DNA from: Pseudomonas floridensis
GTDB lineage: Bacteria; Pseudomonadota; Gammaproteobacteria; Pseudomonadales; Pseudomonadaceae
Direction of reading: 5' to 3'
DNA: 64,000 nucleotides
Assembly (NCBI RefSeq): GCF_002087235.1
Contig: NZ_MUIO01000002.1
Span: forward strand, 62,001-126,000
The notes beneath the pieces were generated by a model. The model saw only the letters and a list, made by a program, of their open reading frames with translations. It had not been told where the DNA came from and did no database searches. Every line of letters starts with the position of its first letter. Positions within the stretch are counted from its first letter, which is position 1. The translations under genes and the position numbers were made by a program. Shown piece after piece: positions 49,608-58,583 of this stretch.

Positions 49608-50085
49608 GAACAACGAAGTCATCGACGAGACCTGGCACCTGCTGCCCAAGGAAACGACCTTCGATAGCCTGTCCAACTGCGACGACCTGATCGTGCCGCT
49701 GGCGCTGTGGCGCGAGCACGGTAATGCCCTCAAGGCGCGCGACGGCGGCCTGGGTGTGTGGCTGGACAGTGACGAGGAAGCCGAGGAGATCGGTGAAGAC
49801 GTCGATCAGTTTAAGGTCATCGCCCTGAACTTCCCGGCGTTCACCGATGGTCGCAGTTTCTCCAATGCGCGCCTGCTACGTGACCGCTACGGCTACAAAG
49901 GTGAACTGCGCGCCATTGGCGACGTGCTTCGCGATCAGTTGTTCTACATGCGCCGCTGTGGCTTCGACGCCTTTGCGGTACGTGCCGACAAGGACCCGTA
50001 CGAAGCGCTGGAAGGCCTGAAGGATTTCTCAGTGACTTATCAGGCTGCTACCGACGAGCCGTTGCCGCTCTTCCGTCGTCGCTGA
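49591..50085 (+). CDS. DUF934 protein, cysI partner
   Basis: A 164-residue protein from ATG 49591, with a perfect AAGGAG seven bases upstream that lies inside cysI. It contains the conserved DUF934 block GRSFSNARLLRDRYGYKGELRAIGDVLRDQLFYMRRCGFDAFAV. DUF934 is constantly found behind this CysI type and is thought to help sulfite reduction, perhaps in electron transfer or assembly. The 17-base overlap means the two proteins are made together. Confidence 0.87.
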   Translation: MQRIIKNNEVIDETWHLLPKETTFDSLSNCDDLIVPLALWREHGNALKARDGGLGVWLDSDEEAEEIGEDVDQFKVIALNFPAFTDGRSFSNARLLRDRYGYKGELRAIGDVLRDQLFYMRRCGFDAFAVRADKDPYEALEGLKDFSVTYQAATDEPLPLFRRR

Positions 50086-50107
50086 TCGCACTGAATCTGC
50101 GGTATTG

Positions 50108-50142
50108 AAAAGCCCGGACCTTCTCGAAGGTCCGGGCTTTTT
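50108..50142 (+). terminator. Intrinsic terminator after the cysI-DUF934 operon
   Basis: AAAAGCCCGGACCTT and AAGGTCCGGGCTTTT form a 15-base stem with a CTCG loop. The stem ends in a T-run and the A-run on the other side makes it bidirectional, also suitable for the convergent sohB. Confidence 0.9.
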
Positions 50143-50177
50143 GGTTTACGTCAAATGGCCGCTGAATGAACGAGGCC

Positions 50178-51209
50178 TTACCAGAACCGCTGCTGCGTCA
50201 GACGCCCCCACCACTTGGCCATCAGCCCGTCGGCCGATGCCGCTGCCGCCATTCCCATCCGCTCCTGCAGGCTCTTGCGCTGTGCGTAATGCAGGTGAAA
50301 CACGTCGGCGTCTTTGGCGCGTTCGGCCAGGTATTCGTCGCTGGTCTTGAGCTCATCGACCAATTGCTTGTCCAGCGCCGCCATACCCAGCCAGACCTCG
50401 CCGGTCGCAACCTCGTCGATCGACAGTTGCGGGCGGTAGCTGGCGACGAAGTTCTTGAACAGGTCATGGGTAATGTCCAGATCTTGCTGGAACTTCTCGC
50501 GGCCCTTCTCAGTGTTCTCACCGAACACGGTCAGGGTGCGTTTGTACTCTCCGGCCGTCAGCACCTCAAAGTCGATGTCGTGCTTCTTTAGCAACCGGTT
50601 CACGTTGGGCAACTGCGCGACGACACCGATAGATCCCAGAATCGCAAAAGGTGCGCTGATGATCTTGTTGCCAATGCACGCCATCATGTAGCCGCCGCTG
50701 GCCGCGACCTTGTCGATGCAGATGGTCAGGGGAATACCCGCCTGACGGATGCGCGCCAGCTGCGAAGAAGCCAGCCCATAACTGTGAACCATGCCGCCGC
50801 CGCTTTCCAGGCGCAGCACCACTTCGTCCTTTTCAGTGGCCAGCGTCAGCAGCGCGGTAATTTCATGGCGCATGCTTTCAGTGGCGGAAGCCTTGATGTC
50901 ACCGTCGAAATCGAGCACGTAGACCCGAGCTTTCGCGTCAGCCTGTTGCTTGTCCTTTTTCTCTTTTTTCAACGCCTTGTTCTGTTCCTTGCGCAACGCC
51001 TTGAGGCGGTCCTTGCCCAGCAACGACTGCTCGAGACGCTCGCGCAACCCCTTGTAGAAATCATTGAGCCGAGTGACCTGAAGCTGCCCGGCCGTTTTGC
51101 GACGTCCCTTGCCACGCATGGACGCAATGGCGACCAGCACTACGACGATGGCAATGACCAGCGTGACTGTCTTGGCCAGAAAACTGGCGTAATCGACAAC
51201 GAACTCCAC
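50178..51209 (-). CDS. sohB: Inner-membrane signal-peptide peptidase-like protease SohB
   Basis: A 343-residue S49 serine protease. An N-terminal membrane anchor (about 12-29) is followed by a long Lys/Glu-rich coil (about 65-92) and the protease core from about 95. The catalytic Ser171 is in KVAASGGYMMA and Lys223 in GEYKRTLTVFG, forming the Ser-Lys dyad. It degrades periplasmic or membrane leftovers. It is convergent with the cysI operon. Confidence 0.93.
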   Translation of the reverse strand: MEFVVDYASFLAKTVTLVIAIVVVLVAIASMRGKGRRKTAGQLQVTRLNDFYKGLRERLEQSLLGKDRLKALRKEQNKALKKEKKDKQQADAKARVYVLDFDGDIKASATESMRHEITALLTLATEKDEVVLRLESGGGMVHSYGLASSQLARIRQAGIPLTICIDKVAASGGYMMACIGNKIISAPFAILGSIGVVAQLPNVNRLLKKHDIDFEVLTAGEYKRTLTVFGENTEKGREKFQQDLDITHDLFKNFVASYRPQLSIDEVATGEVWLGMAALDKQLVDELKTSDEYLAERAKDADVFHLHYAQRKSLQERMGMAAAASADGLMAKWWGRLTQQRFW

Positions 51210-51411
51210 GGATATTCCTCACTTGCATGCACCCTTACCGATCAAGGGCCGCGATACCGTCAGCATACCGGTGCCCCCTGATGATCACCAGCGACAAGGG
51301 TTACACGCCGTTAAAACGGTGATTTCAAACGAGCGTATGTTTTTTCATTGACAGCTCCCCGGCATCCCTCATAACCTCGCCGGACCTTCAACGTACCGAG
51401 ACGACACGGAC

Positions 51412-52122
51412 GTGGGCAGCATCTACCTGATACGACATGGCCAGGCTTCATTCGGTGCAGACGATTACGACGTCCTGTCGCCGGTGGGCATTCGTCAGGC
51501 GCAAATTGTCGGCGCCCATCTGTCCGGGCTGGGTATAAGGTTCGATCGTTGTGTATCAGGTGATCTGCGCCGCCAGAAGGACACCGCACACAACGCGATG
51601 GCCCGGTTTGCCGAGGCCGGGCTGGAGGTTCCCGAACTGGAGATCGACAGCGCGTTCGACGAATTCGATGCTGAAGGCGTGATGCGCGCCCTGATACCGG
51701 CAATGCTGGCCGAGGAGCCTCATGCTCTGGATATCCTGCGAGACGCGGCCAACAATCGTGCCGAGTTTCAGCGGCTTTTTTCGCTGATCATCGGCCGCTG
51801 GATTGGTGGCCAGCATGACACCCTGGGCCTGCAGAGCTGGCTGGGCTTCGTCGCCAGAGTCAAGGCCGGACTGGACCGAATCATCGATAACGCAGGCCCG
51901 CACGAACGCATCGCCGTGTTCACTTCCGGCGGCACCATTACCGCCCTGCTGCACCTGGTTACCGGAATGCCTGCGGCGCAAGCCTTCGAACTCAACTGGC
52001 ACATCGTCAATACTTCGTTGCACAGGCTAGGATTCAGAGGCAGCGAAGTCACCCTGGCTTCCTTCAACAGTTACACGCACTTGCAATTGCTGAAGGCGCC
52101 GGAGCTCATCACCTATCGATGA
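51412..52122 (+). CDS. Histidine phosphatase-superfamily protein
   Basis: A 236-residue protein with the RHG signature LIRHGQASFG; His9 is the phosphate acceptor, and the second-half FTSGGTITALLHLV region carries the partner His position. It starts with GTG at 51412, forced by the motif starting only seven residues later; there is no good ribosome site. Substrate unknown. It precedes the SCP2 gene by about 70 bases. Confidence 0.87.
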   Translation: MGSIYLIRHGQASFGADDYDVLSPVGIRQAQIVGAHLSGLGIRFDRCVSGDLRRQKDTAHNAMARFAEAGLEVPELEIDSAFDEFDAEGVMRALIPAMLAEEPHALDILRDAANNRAEFQRLFSLIIGRWIGGQHDTLGLQSWLGFVARVKAGLDRIIDNAGPHERIAVFTSGGTITALLHLVTGMPAAQAFELNWHIVNTSLHRLGFRGSEVTLASFNSYTHLQLLKAPELITYR

Positions 52123-52191
52123 GACCGGTCAATCGCGTCCCCATCGGACGCCAGAACCTACCAAAACCAGAACACCCTAAAGGATCAAGAC

Positions 52192-52509
52192 ATGACCTCA
52201 ACCGCTGAAGCCGTCAAAACCATGCAGGCCAAGTTCAACCCAGCCGCCGCTGCCGGCCTGGACCTGGTGTTCGGTTTTCATATCACCGACGAAGACAAGT
52301 ATTACGCACTGATCGTCAAGGACAGCACCTGCGACCTGCAGGAAGGCGAGAACCCTGACGCCAATGTCACCCTGGTGATGGACAGCGCCACCCTCAAAGG
52401 CATCGTCAGCGGCGAGACCGATGGCATGCAGGCTTTCATGGGTGGCAAGCTGCGCGCTGAAGGCGACATGATGCTGGCCATGAAACTGAGCGAGCTGTTC
52501 CCGGTATAA
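52192..52509 (+). CDS. SCP2 sterol-binding-domain protein
   Basis: A 105-residue SCP2-fold protein. The core strands NPAAAAGLDLVFGFHITDED and YALIVKDSTCDLQEGENPDANVTLVMDSATLKGIVSGETDGMQAFMGGKLRAEGDMMLAMKLSELF fit the family. It probably binds acyl-CoA or lipids and supports the neighbouring lipid-catabolic genes. Ribosome site AAGGAT precedes the ATG. Confidence 0.88.
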   Translation: MTSTAEAVKTMQAKFNPAAAAGLDLVFGFHITDEDKYYALIVKDSTCDLQEGENPDANVTLVMDSATLKGIVSGETDGMQAFMGGKLRAEGDMMLAMKLSELFPV

Positions 52510-52536
52510 GTACCGGACAACGCGTGGCGCAGACCC

Positions 52537-52569
52537 GAAAACCGAGGCCGACAGGCTTCGGTTTTTTTT
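52537..52569 (+). terminator. Terminator after the SCP2 gene
   Basis: AACCGAGGCC pairs with GGCTTCGGTT (one G-U pair) around GACA, followed by eight T residues. It separates the SCP2 gene from the kinase operon. Confidence 0.9.
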
Positions 52570-52717
52570 CGCCAACCCATCGCTGAACGGCAATCAAGGC
52601 CGCTGATTGATCGGCAACACGCTAGCCTATAAGGCTGAATCGAGGTTGTTCATTGGCTGCCTGATCATTAGATTAGCCAATGATGCGGGCTTACCATAAT
52701 AAGTAGAAGGGATAAGC

Positions 52718-53785
52718 ATGACGCTAACCGACCAGTCCACCGATGTTCGTAGCGGCGAAGAGCTGGACGTCGCCCTGATCGATCCGTACCTCAAAACCCA
52801 TATTCCTGGCCTGTCCGGCACTCCACGGATCAGTCAGTTTCCAGGTGGCGCATCAAACCTGACGTACCTGATCCAGTACCCCGAACAGGAGCTGGTACTG
52901 CGTCGTCCGCCTTTCGGCCAAAAAGCCAGGTCGGCTCACGATATGGGCCGTGAATACCGCATCCTCAATCAGCTCAAGGATGCCTTTCCCTATTGCCCGC
53001 AAGCCTGGCTGCACTGCACCGACGAGGCTGTGATCGGCTCAGAATTCTATGTAATGGAACGCGTCAAGGGCATCATCCTGCGCTCCGACCTGCCGCCGAA
53101 ACTGGGCTTGAACGCGCAACAGACCCAAGACTTGTGCAAAAGCTTCATCGACAGGCTGGTCGATCTGCACAGGGTCGATTACCAGGCCTGCGGACTGGGT
53201 GATCTGGGCAGGCCACAAGGCTACGTACAACGCCAGATCGTCGGCTGGACCGAACGCTACGAGAAGGCCATGACTCCCGACGCTCCGGCCTGGGAGCAGG
53301 TCAAAGCGTGGCTGGTGGCGAAGATGCCTGACGATTCCCCGGTTTCCAGCATCGTGCACAACGATTTCCGCTTCGACAACGTCATCCTCGACCCGGACAA
53401 CCCGATGCGTATTATCGGCGTGCTGGACTGGGAACTGACCACATTGGGCGATCCGCTGATGGATCTGGGCAACACCCTCGCCTACTGGATTGAAGCCAAC
53501 GACCCGGCCCCCGTGCAACTGATGCGTCGCCAGCCAAGCCATGCGCCGGGCATGTTGACCCGTCAGCAGTTCGTCGATTATTACGCCGAGCGCTCGGGGA
53601 TCCGGATCGACAACGTCGACTTTTATTACACCTACGGCCTGTTTCGCCTGGCCGGGATCGTGCAGCAGATTTATTACCGGTTCTATCATGGTCAGACGCA
53701 GGACAAGCGCTTTGCCCAGTTCATCCAGATGAACAAACTGCTCGAGCAGATGAGCCTGAACGTAATCGCCCACTCCAGCCTTTGA
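52718..53785 (+). CDS. APH/ACAD10-type phosphotransferase (acyl-CoA kinase-like)
   Basis: A 355-residue aminoglycoside-phosphotransferase-fold protein. The catalytic Brenner motif HNDFRFDNVIL has His214, Asp216 and Asn221, and the metal Asp is in GVLDWELTTLGDPLMDLGN. This family includes the kinase half of human ACAD10/11 and the 4-hydroxyacyl-CoA kinase LvaA of Pseudomonas putida, which phosphorylates hydroxyacyl-CoA before dephosphorylating isomerisation. It is 23 bases before the SDR gene and probably in one operon with it. The substrate is inferred only. Confidence 0.87.
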   Translation: MTLTDQSTDVRSGEELDVALIDPYLKTHIPGLSGTPRISQFPGGASNLTYLIQYPEQELVLRRPPFGQKARSAHDMGREYRILNQLKDAFPYCPQAWLHCTDEAVIGSEFYVMERVKGIILRSDLPPKLGLNAQQTQDLCKSFIDRLVDLHRVDYQACGLGDLGRPQGYVQRQIVGWTERYEKAMTPDAPAWEQVKAWLVAKMPDDSPVSSIVHNDFRFDNVILDPDNPMRIIGVLDWELTTLGDPLMDLGNTLAYWIEANDPAPVQLMRRQPSHAPGMLTRQQFVDYYAERSGIRIDNVDFYYTYGLFRLAGIVQQIYYRFYHGQTQDKRFAQFIQMNKLLEQMSLNVIAHSSL

Positions 53786-53808
53786 TGACATCAGAATAAG
53801 GAAAACCC

Positions 53809-54576
53809 ATGCCCAGAACCCAACTCTTCGACCTCGACGGCAAGATTGCTTTCGTCTCAGGCGCCAGCCGTGGAATCGGCGAAGCCATTGCACGGCTGCT
53901 TGCCCAGCAAGGCGCTCATATCATCGTCTCCAGCCGAAAAATCGAAGGCTGCCAGGCCGTGGCGGATGCGATCACTGCCGAGGGTGGCAAGGCGACGGCA
54001 ATGGCCTGCCATATCGGTGAGATGGAGCAGATCCATAGCGTTTTCGAGCAGATTCGTCAGCAGTTCGGTCGTCTGGACATTCTGGTCAATAACGCTGCAA
54101 CCAACCCGCAATTCTGCAACGTTCTGGACACCGATCTGAGTGCGTTCCAGAAGACCGTCGATGTGAACATTCGCGGTTATTTCTTTATGTCGGTGCAAGC
54201 CGGCAAACTGATGCGTGAAACCGGTGGCGGCAGCATCATCAACGTGGCCTCGATCAACGCGATTTCACCGGGAGCCTTTCAGGGCATCTATTCGATGACC
54301 AAGGCTGCCGTGATCAACATGACCAAGGTGTTCGCCAAGGAATGCGCGGAATTCGGCATCCGCTGCAACGCCCTGCTGCCCGGCCTGACTGACACGAAGT
54401 TCGCCTCGGCGCTGGTCAAGAACGACGCAATCCTGAACATGGCACTTGCCCAGATCCCACTCAAACGCGTGGCCGCGCCGAGTGAAATGGCAGGTGCCGT
54501 GCTCTATCTGGCCAGCGAAGCGTCCAGCTATACCACAGGCGTGGCGCTGAATGTCGATGGCGGGTTTTTGTCCTGA
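53809..54576 (+). CDS. SDR-family oxidoreductase
   Basis: A 255-residue classical SDR. GASRGIG near residue 17, NNAATNP, then INVASINAI and the catalytic YSMTKAAV with Tyr-x3-Lys, ending TTGVALNVDGGFLS. It is paired with the kinase and is probably a hydroxyacyl-CoA or 3-oxoacyl-type dehydrogenase. This pair, with the SCP2 gene nearby, suggests degradation of unusual fatty acids. Confidence 0.9.
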   Translation: MPRTQLFDLDGKIAFVSGASRGIGEAIARLLAQQGAHIIVSSRKIEGCQAVADAITAEGGKATAMACHIGEMEQIHSVFEQIRQQFGRLDILVNNAATNPQFCNVLDTDLSAFQKTVDVNIRGYFFMSVQAGKLMRETGGGSIINVASINAISPGAFQGIYSMTKAAVINMTKVFAKECAEFGIRCNALLPGLTDTKFASALVKNDAILNMALAQIPLKRVAAPSEMAGAVLYLASEASSYTTGVALNVDGGFLS

Positions 54577-54619
54577 CATGGGTTCGAGACAGATTTTCCA
54601 AACCGCAAAAATATGAATT

Positions 54620-54657
54620 ATATTTTCCAAGATTCCTATAAATGGAATATATTTTCC
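54620..54657. promoter_or_regulatory. Repeated ATATTTTCC sites and an inverted ATTCC/GGAAT dyad
   Basis: ATATTTTCC occurs at 54620-54628 and 54649-54657. ATTCC (54632-54636) and GGAAT (54644-54648) form an inverted repeat around TATAAAT, which itself looks like a -10. The dyad resembles RpiR/IclR-type operators. It lies about 30 bases before the Gfo/Idh gene, within the most AT-rich DNA of this half of the window. Confidence 0.45.
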
Positions 54658-54687
54658 GCATAACAACAATCCTTTCTGGAGACTGTC

Positions 54688-55833
54688 ATGCGGGAATCCT
54701 CTTCCACCCTGCCGGAGTACGGCATCGGCCTGATCGGAACCGGCTTCATGGGCCGTGCTCACGCGCTTGCGTTCGGCAACGCCAATGCTGCCCTCGATCT
54801 TCCCGCGCGTCTTCGTCTGACCGCGCTTGCCGATGCCGACAGCGCGCGCGCCGAACGCTGCGCACAGGCCTGGGGTTTCGAGCGCAGCCATGCCAACTGG
54901 CAGTACTTGATCGACGACGCTCAGGTCCAGATCGTTGCTATCACTACACCCAATCATCTGCACTTTCCGATGGCCATGGCAGCCATTGCGGCAGGCAAGG
55001 CGGTGTATTGCGAAAAGCCGCTGGCGGTCAGCCTGGCTCAGGCCGATCAGATGCGGCGCAGTGCCAAGGTCGCAGGCGTGGTCACGCAAGTCGGTTACAA
55101 CTACCAGCACAATCCGATGATTGGCCTGGCCCGGGAAATGATCGACGCAGGTGAGCTGGGCGAAATTGTCAGTTTCCAGGGTGAGTTCAGCGAAGACTTC
55201 ATGGGCGATGCTCAATCACCTTGGTCATGGCGGTGCGAAGCTGCTCATGCAGGCGGAGCGCTGGCAGACCTGGGCAGCCATTTGCTGGCCATGGCGCGCT
55301 ACCTGCTGGGTGATGTCGAGGCGGTGTGCGCCGATGTCAACACTGTCCACCGCCAGCGCCCGGCTCAATCTGGCAGCGCCGAGTTGCGCGACATTGCCGT
55401 CGATGATCAGACTCATGCGCTGTTGCGATTCGCCAATGGTGCACGCGGGACGTTCAGCAGCAGTTGGCTCAAGCATGGGTACAAGAATCATCTGTGCTTC
55501 GAGATCAGCGGCACCAAAGGCACATTGGCCTTCGATCAGGAGCGGCTCAACGAACTGCGCATCTACCGCGCTGGCGCACCCGGACGGGACGGCTTCCAGC
55601 GCCTGCTGGCCGGTCCGTCGCTGCCTGGTTATGCCGCGTTTTGCCCGGCTCCAGGCCATCAACTGGGCTATAACGAACTCAAGGCGCTGGAGGTCCAGGC
55701 CCTGGTGCTGTCCCTATGCGGTCAGGGCCGTCGCGGTCCGGATTTTGAAGAAGCCTGGCAGATCGAACGCCTGGCCACGGCAATTCGTCTGGCCGCCGAG
55801 CAGCAGCGCTGGATAGCGCTCGCGGATATCTGA
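54688..55833 (+). CDS. Gfo/Idh/MocA-family oxidoreductase
   Basis: A 381-residue dehydrogenase. The Rossmann motif GLIGTGFMGRAHALAF lies at residues 13-28 and CEKPLAVSLAQAD near 108 (the Lys of EKP binds cofactor). The C-terminal half forms the open-faced sheet. Members oxidise or isomerise sugars and inositols. A GGAG precedes the ATG. No sugar transporter lies next to it. The gene sits between the SDR operon and the permease and may be a local insertion. Confidence 0.9.
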   Translation: MRESSSTLPEYGIGLIGTGFMGRAHALAFGNANAALDLPARLRLTALADADSARAERCAQAWGFERSHANWQYLIDDAQVQIVAITTPNHLHFPMAMAAIAAGKAVYCEKPLAVSLAQADQMRRSAKVAGVVTQVGYNYQHNPMIGLAREMIDAGELGEIVSFQGEFSEDFMGDAQSPWSWRCEAAHAGGALADLGSHLLAMARYLLGDVEAVCADVNTVHRQRPAQSGSAELRDIAVDDQTHALLRFANGARGTFSSSWLKHGYKNHLCFEISGTKGTLAFDQERLNELRIYRAGAPGRDGFQRLLAGPSLPGYAAFCPAPGHQLGYNELKALEVQALVLSLCGQGRRGPDFEEAWQIERLATAIRLAAEQQRWIALADI

Positions 55834-55917
55834 GGCTTCCTGCAACATCCGGCAAAGGGTTAGAATGCGCCGCGTTCGGGCAGCCGTTCTGCCCCTTTGC
55901 CATAAGCCCTCCGTGCC

Positions 55918-56697
55918 ATGCCTTTCGAACTCAGCGTCGACCTGACCACGCTTGCCATTCTGGCGGTAGTTGCCTTCATTGCGGGATTCATCGATGCCAT
56001 CGCAGGCGGCGGCGGATTGCTCACCACTCCGGCCCTGATGACCGCCGGCCTGCCGCCGCATCTGGTGCTGGGCACCAACAAACTCAGTTCGACCTTTGGT
56101 TCGGCCACCGCCAGCTTCACCTACTATCGACGCAAACTGTTTCATCCCCGGCAGTGGCTGCATGCCTTGATCGGCACCGCCGTCGGCGCGGTCATCGGTG
56201 CGGTCATCGCCCACTACCTGCCCGCCGAGTGGCTGAATCAGATGCTGCCGGTGATCGTGTTCGGTTGCGGTCTGTACCTGCTGTTTGGCGGCACTCCCAA
56301 AGCACCGCTGGACAGCGACGCGCCGATCAAAAAGAAATGGCAGCTACCGCAAGGACTGACTCTGGGCTTCTACGACGGTGTCGCCGGACCTGGAACCGGC
56401 GCGTTCTGGACGGTCAGCACGCTCCTGCTCTACCCGGTCGATCTGGTGAAGGCCAGCGGCGTCGCACGCAGCATGAATTTCGTCAGCAACGCCGTGGCGT
56501 TGTCGGTGTTCATGTTTTCCGGTCAGGTGGATTACGTGATTGGCCTGTGCATGGGCCTGGCGGTCATGCTCGGTGCCTACTTCGGTGCCGGCACCGCGAT
56601 CAAGGGCGGCGCGAAGTTCATCCGCCCCGTGTTCATTACCGTGGTGCTCGGTCTAACCGTGCGCCTGGCCTGGCAGCACTGGTTCGGGGGCGCCTGA
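55918..56697 (+). CDS. TauE/SafE (TSUP) membrane permease
   Basis: A 259-residue permease with about eight membrane segments. The family repeats are [44 protein letters not shown] and [22 protein letters not shown], each with the conserved GxxxGxxGGG/GxxxGxxGxG turn. TSUP proteins export or import sulfite, sulfonates or organic acids. The ligand is unknown; its nearness to cysI is probably chance. The last 45 bases overlap the convergent nudC. Confidence 0.89.
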   Translation: MPFELSVDLTTLAILAVVAFIAGFIDAIAGGGGLLTTPALMTAGLPPHLVLGTNKLSSTFGSATASFTYYRRKLFHPRQWLHALIGTAVGAVIGAVIAHYLPAEWLNQMLPVIVFGCGLYLLFGGTPKAPLDSDAPIKKKWQLPQGLTLGFYDGVAGPGTGAFWTVSTLLLYPVDLVKASGVARSMNFVSNAVALSVFMFSGQVDYVIGLCMGLAVMLGAYFGAGTAIKGGAKFIRPVFITVVLGLTVRLAWQHWFGGA

Positions 56698-57501
56698 TCG
56701 CCGGGCCAGATAGGCCTCGATCAGATAGCGCGCAATGGACCGGTTGGCGGGCAGCAACGGCAGATCGTCGATCCGGAACCACTGCGCGTCTTCGATCTCG
56801 TCGGCCTGAGGCACAATCTCGCCGCTTTCGTATTCGGCATGAAAACCCAACATCATCGAGTGAGGAAACGGCCAGCACTGGCTGCCCATGTATTTGAGGT
56901 TCTTGATGCAAATCTGCACCTCTTCCATCACTTCGCGACGCACGCAGTCCTCGGCCGACTCACCCGGTTCGACAAAGCCCGCCAGCGTACTGTAGACGCC
57001 CGTCACGAAGCGCGGCGAACGAGCCAGCAGGATTTCATCGCCACGCGTGATCAGCACGATCATGCTCGGCGATATGCGTGGGTATAAGCGCAGGTTGTCA
57101 TGCTCGCAGTACATAGCGCGTTCGCCGGGCACCTGCACAGTGGGGCGCCCGCAAGCGCCACAGAATCGGTGCTCTCTGGCCCAGGTACTGATCTGTGCCG
57201 CATAGCCGAGCATCTGGAAGACGGCAAAATCACCTTCCAGCATGAACTGCCGCAAACCTTGCCATGAGCAGCCCTCGACCGGCACCGATCGATCGAGCAC
57301 CAGCAGATACACGGCCTCACCGTCGAAGTGGCCGATCCCGTGCTCGCTCTGCACCGCAAGGTCCAGCCCTTTGAGCCAGGCTCTGGGGAACATCACCCCG
57401 TTGCCGTCCAGCAGAAACCCCTGGTCGCCATGGACCACGGCCCAACCGCCACCGGCTTCGATGTCCAGCACTGCGGTCGTCCAACGCACCGGGCGCGTCA
57501 T
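56653..57501 (-). CDS. nudC: NADH pyrophosphatase/NAD-decapping Nudix hydrolase
   Basis: A 282-residue NudC. The Nudix box [23 protein letters not shown] is intact in its catalytic EExxE part, though the box Gly near the end is Gln. The family signature SQPWPFPxS appears as SQCWPFPHS. The zinc ribbon begins FCGACG and ends YCEHD, so the fourth zinc Cys is replaced by Asp. It hydrolyses NADH and removes NAD caps from RNA. Length is close to the E. coli protein plus an N-terminal domain. Confidence 0.9.
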   Translation of the reverse strand: MTRPVRWTTAVLDIEAGGGWAVVHGDQGFLLDGNGVMFPRAWLKGLDLAVQSEHGIGHFDGEAVYLLVLDRSVPVEGCSWQGLRQFMLEGDFAVFQMLGYAAQISTWAREHRFCGACGRPTVQVPGERAMYCEHDNLRLYPRISPSMIVLITRGDEILLARSPRFVTGVYSTLAGFVEPGESAEDCVRREVMEEVQICIKNLKYMGSQCWPFPHSMMLGFHAEYESGEIVPQADEIEDAQWFRIDDLPLLPANRSIARYLIEAYLARRSGAPEPVLPGQAHG

Positions 57502-57540
57502 GGAAAAACTCCTCTGTTCAAACGCAAGCGTACGAGCGCA

Positions 57541-58353
57541 TCAATTGTCGAAAACCGGCTTCTGCTTGCTCATGTGAGCAGCCATCGCCAGCTTCAGGTC
57601 CGCCGATTGCAACATGGCAGCGTTCCAGATAGCAACGTGCTCAAGGCCATCGTCGACGCTGTGGTCACGCATGTAACCGATCATCTGCTTGGTGCCTTCG
57701 ATAGCAACCGGGGATTTCTCGGCGATTTGTCGCGCGATCGCCATCACCCCGTCCATCAATGCCGTTGTGTCGGCGAAGGTGCGATTGGTCAGGCCGATGC
57801 GCAGCGCTTCTTGCGCTTCAACGGTCCGGCCGGTGTAGGCAAGCTCACGCATGACTCCATCCGGGATGATCCGTGGCAGGCGCTGCAACGTACCGACATC
57901 TGCGGCCATGCCCATATCGATTTCGCGAATCGCGAACTGCACATCGGCGGTCGCATAACGCACGTCGCACGCCGAGATCAGATCGATGGCACCGCCCAGG
58001 CAGTAACCCTGAATGGCGGCCAGCACCGGCTTGCGACATTTGTCGACCGCGGTGAATGACGCCTGCATGTCGATTATCTTGCGCCGCAACAGCCGGGCAT
58101 TGCGCCCCGTGTCCTTGCCCATCTGGTCCGCGACCGACGCCAGCATCTTGAGGTCGATGCCGGAAGAGAAGTGTTTGCCCGCTCCGCTGAGGACCACGAC
58201 CCGCACCTGGTCTTCACGCTCGACCCACTGAAAAATCTCGATGATCTCGGTCCAGAACGCTTCGCTCATGGCGTTGAGCTTGTCCGGCCGATTGATCTGC
58301 ACATGGGCAATATTGTCGTTCAGGTCGACCAGAAAGGTTTGGTAGTCACGCAC
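57541..58353 (-). CDS. Delta(3,5)-delta(2,4)-dienoyl-CoA isomerase (crotonase family)
   Basis: A 270-residue crotonase starting at GTG 58353, with GAGGA upstream; the 37 residues read further up to 58464 do not fit the fold. The oxyanion segment is GKHFSSGIDLKM. The three acidic residues that define the dienoyl-CoA isomerase ECH1 are all kept in the right spacing: Asp124, Glu144 and Asp152 in GGAIDLISACD and REIDMGMAADVGTLQRLP. It removes double bonds in odd positions during oxidation of unsaturated fatty acids. Calling it plain enoyl-CoA hydratase would miss this. Confidence 0.87.
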   Translation of the reverse strand: MRDYQTFLVDLNDNIAHVQINRPDKLNAMSEAFWTEIIEIFQWVEREDQVRVVVLSGAGKHFSSGIDLKMLASVADQMGKDTGRNARLLRRKIIDMQASFTAVDKCRKPVLAAIQGYCLGGAIDLISACDVRYATADVQFAIREIDMGMAADVGTLQRLPRIIPDGVMRELAYTGRTVEAQEALRIGLTNRTFADTTALMDGVMAIARQIAEKSPVAIEGTKQMIGYMRDHSVDDGLEHVAIWNAAMLQSADLKLAMAAHMSKQKPVFDN

Positions 58354-58583
58354 GGCATGATCCTCGGCAAGATGATGTTGGATCCATGGACTATAACAAT
58401 CCGGGTACGACTCTCGTAAGGCGACTGTTACGACATTTGCCGGACGAACAACCGCTGGCGGCAAGGGCTGCAGGTGTCGGCATCGGCCGGATCACGTGCC
58501 AAATAGTCTGAACCGTCGTAGTGCCATGGTGTCCAGTGATGGGTGACACCCATACTGCTCCGTCAGTCATCAGAGGGCGATAC

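Noticed and set aside
47898..49733. 611-residue minus-strand frame across cysI
   Set aside because: Antisense to cysI with no family motifs; cysI has all four cluster Cys residues.
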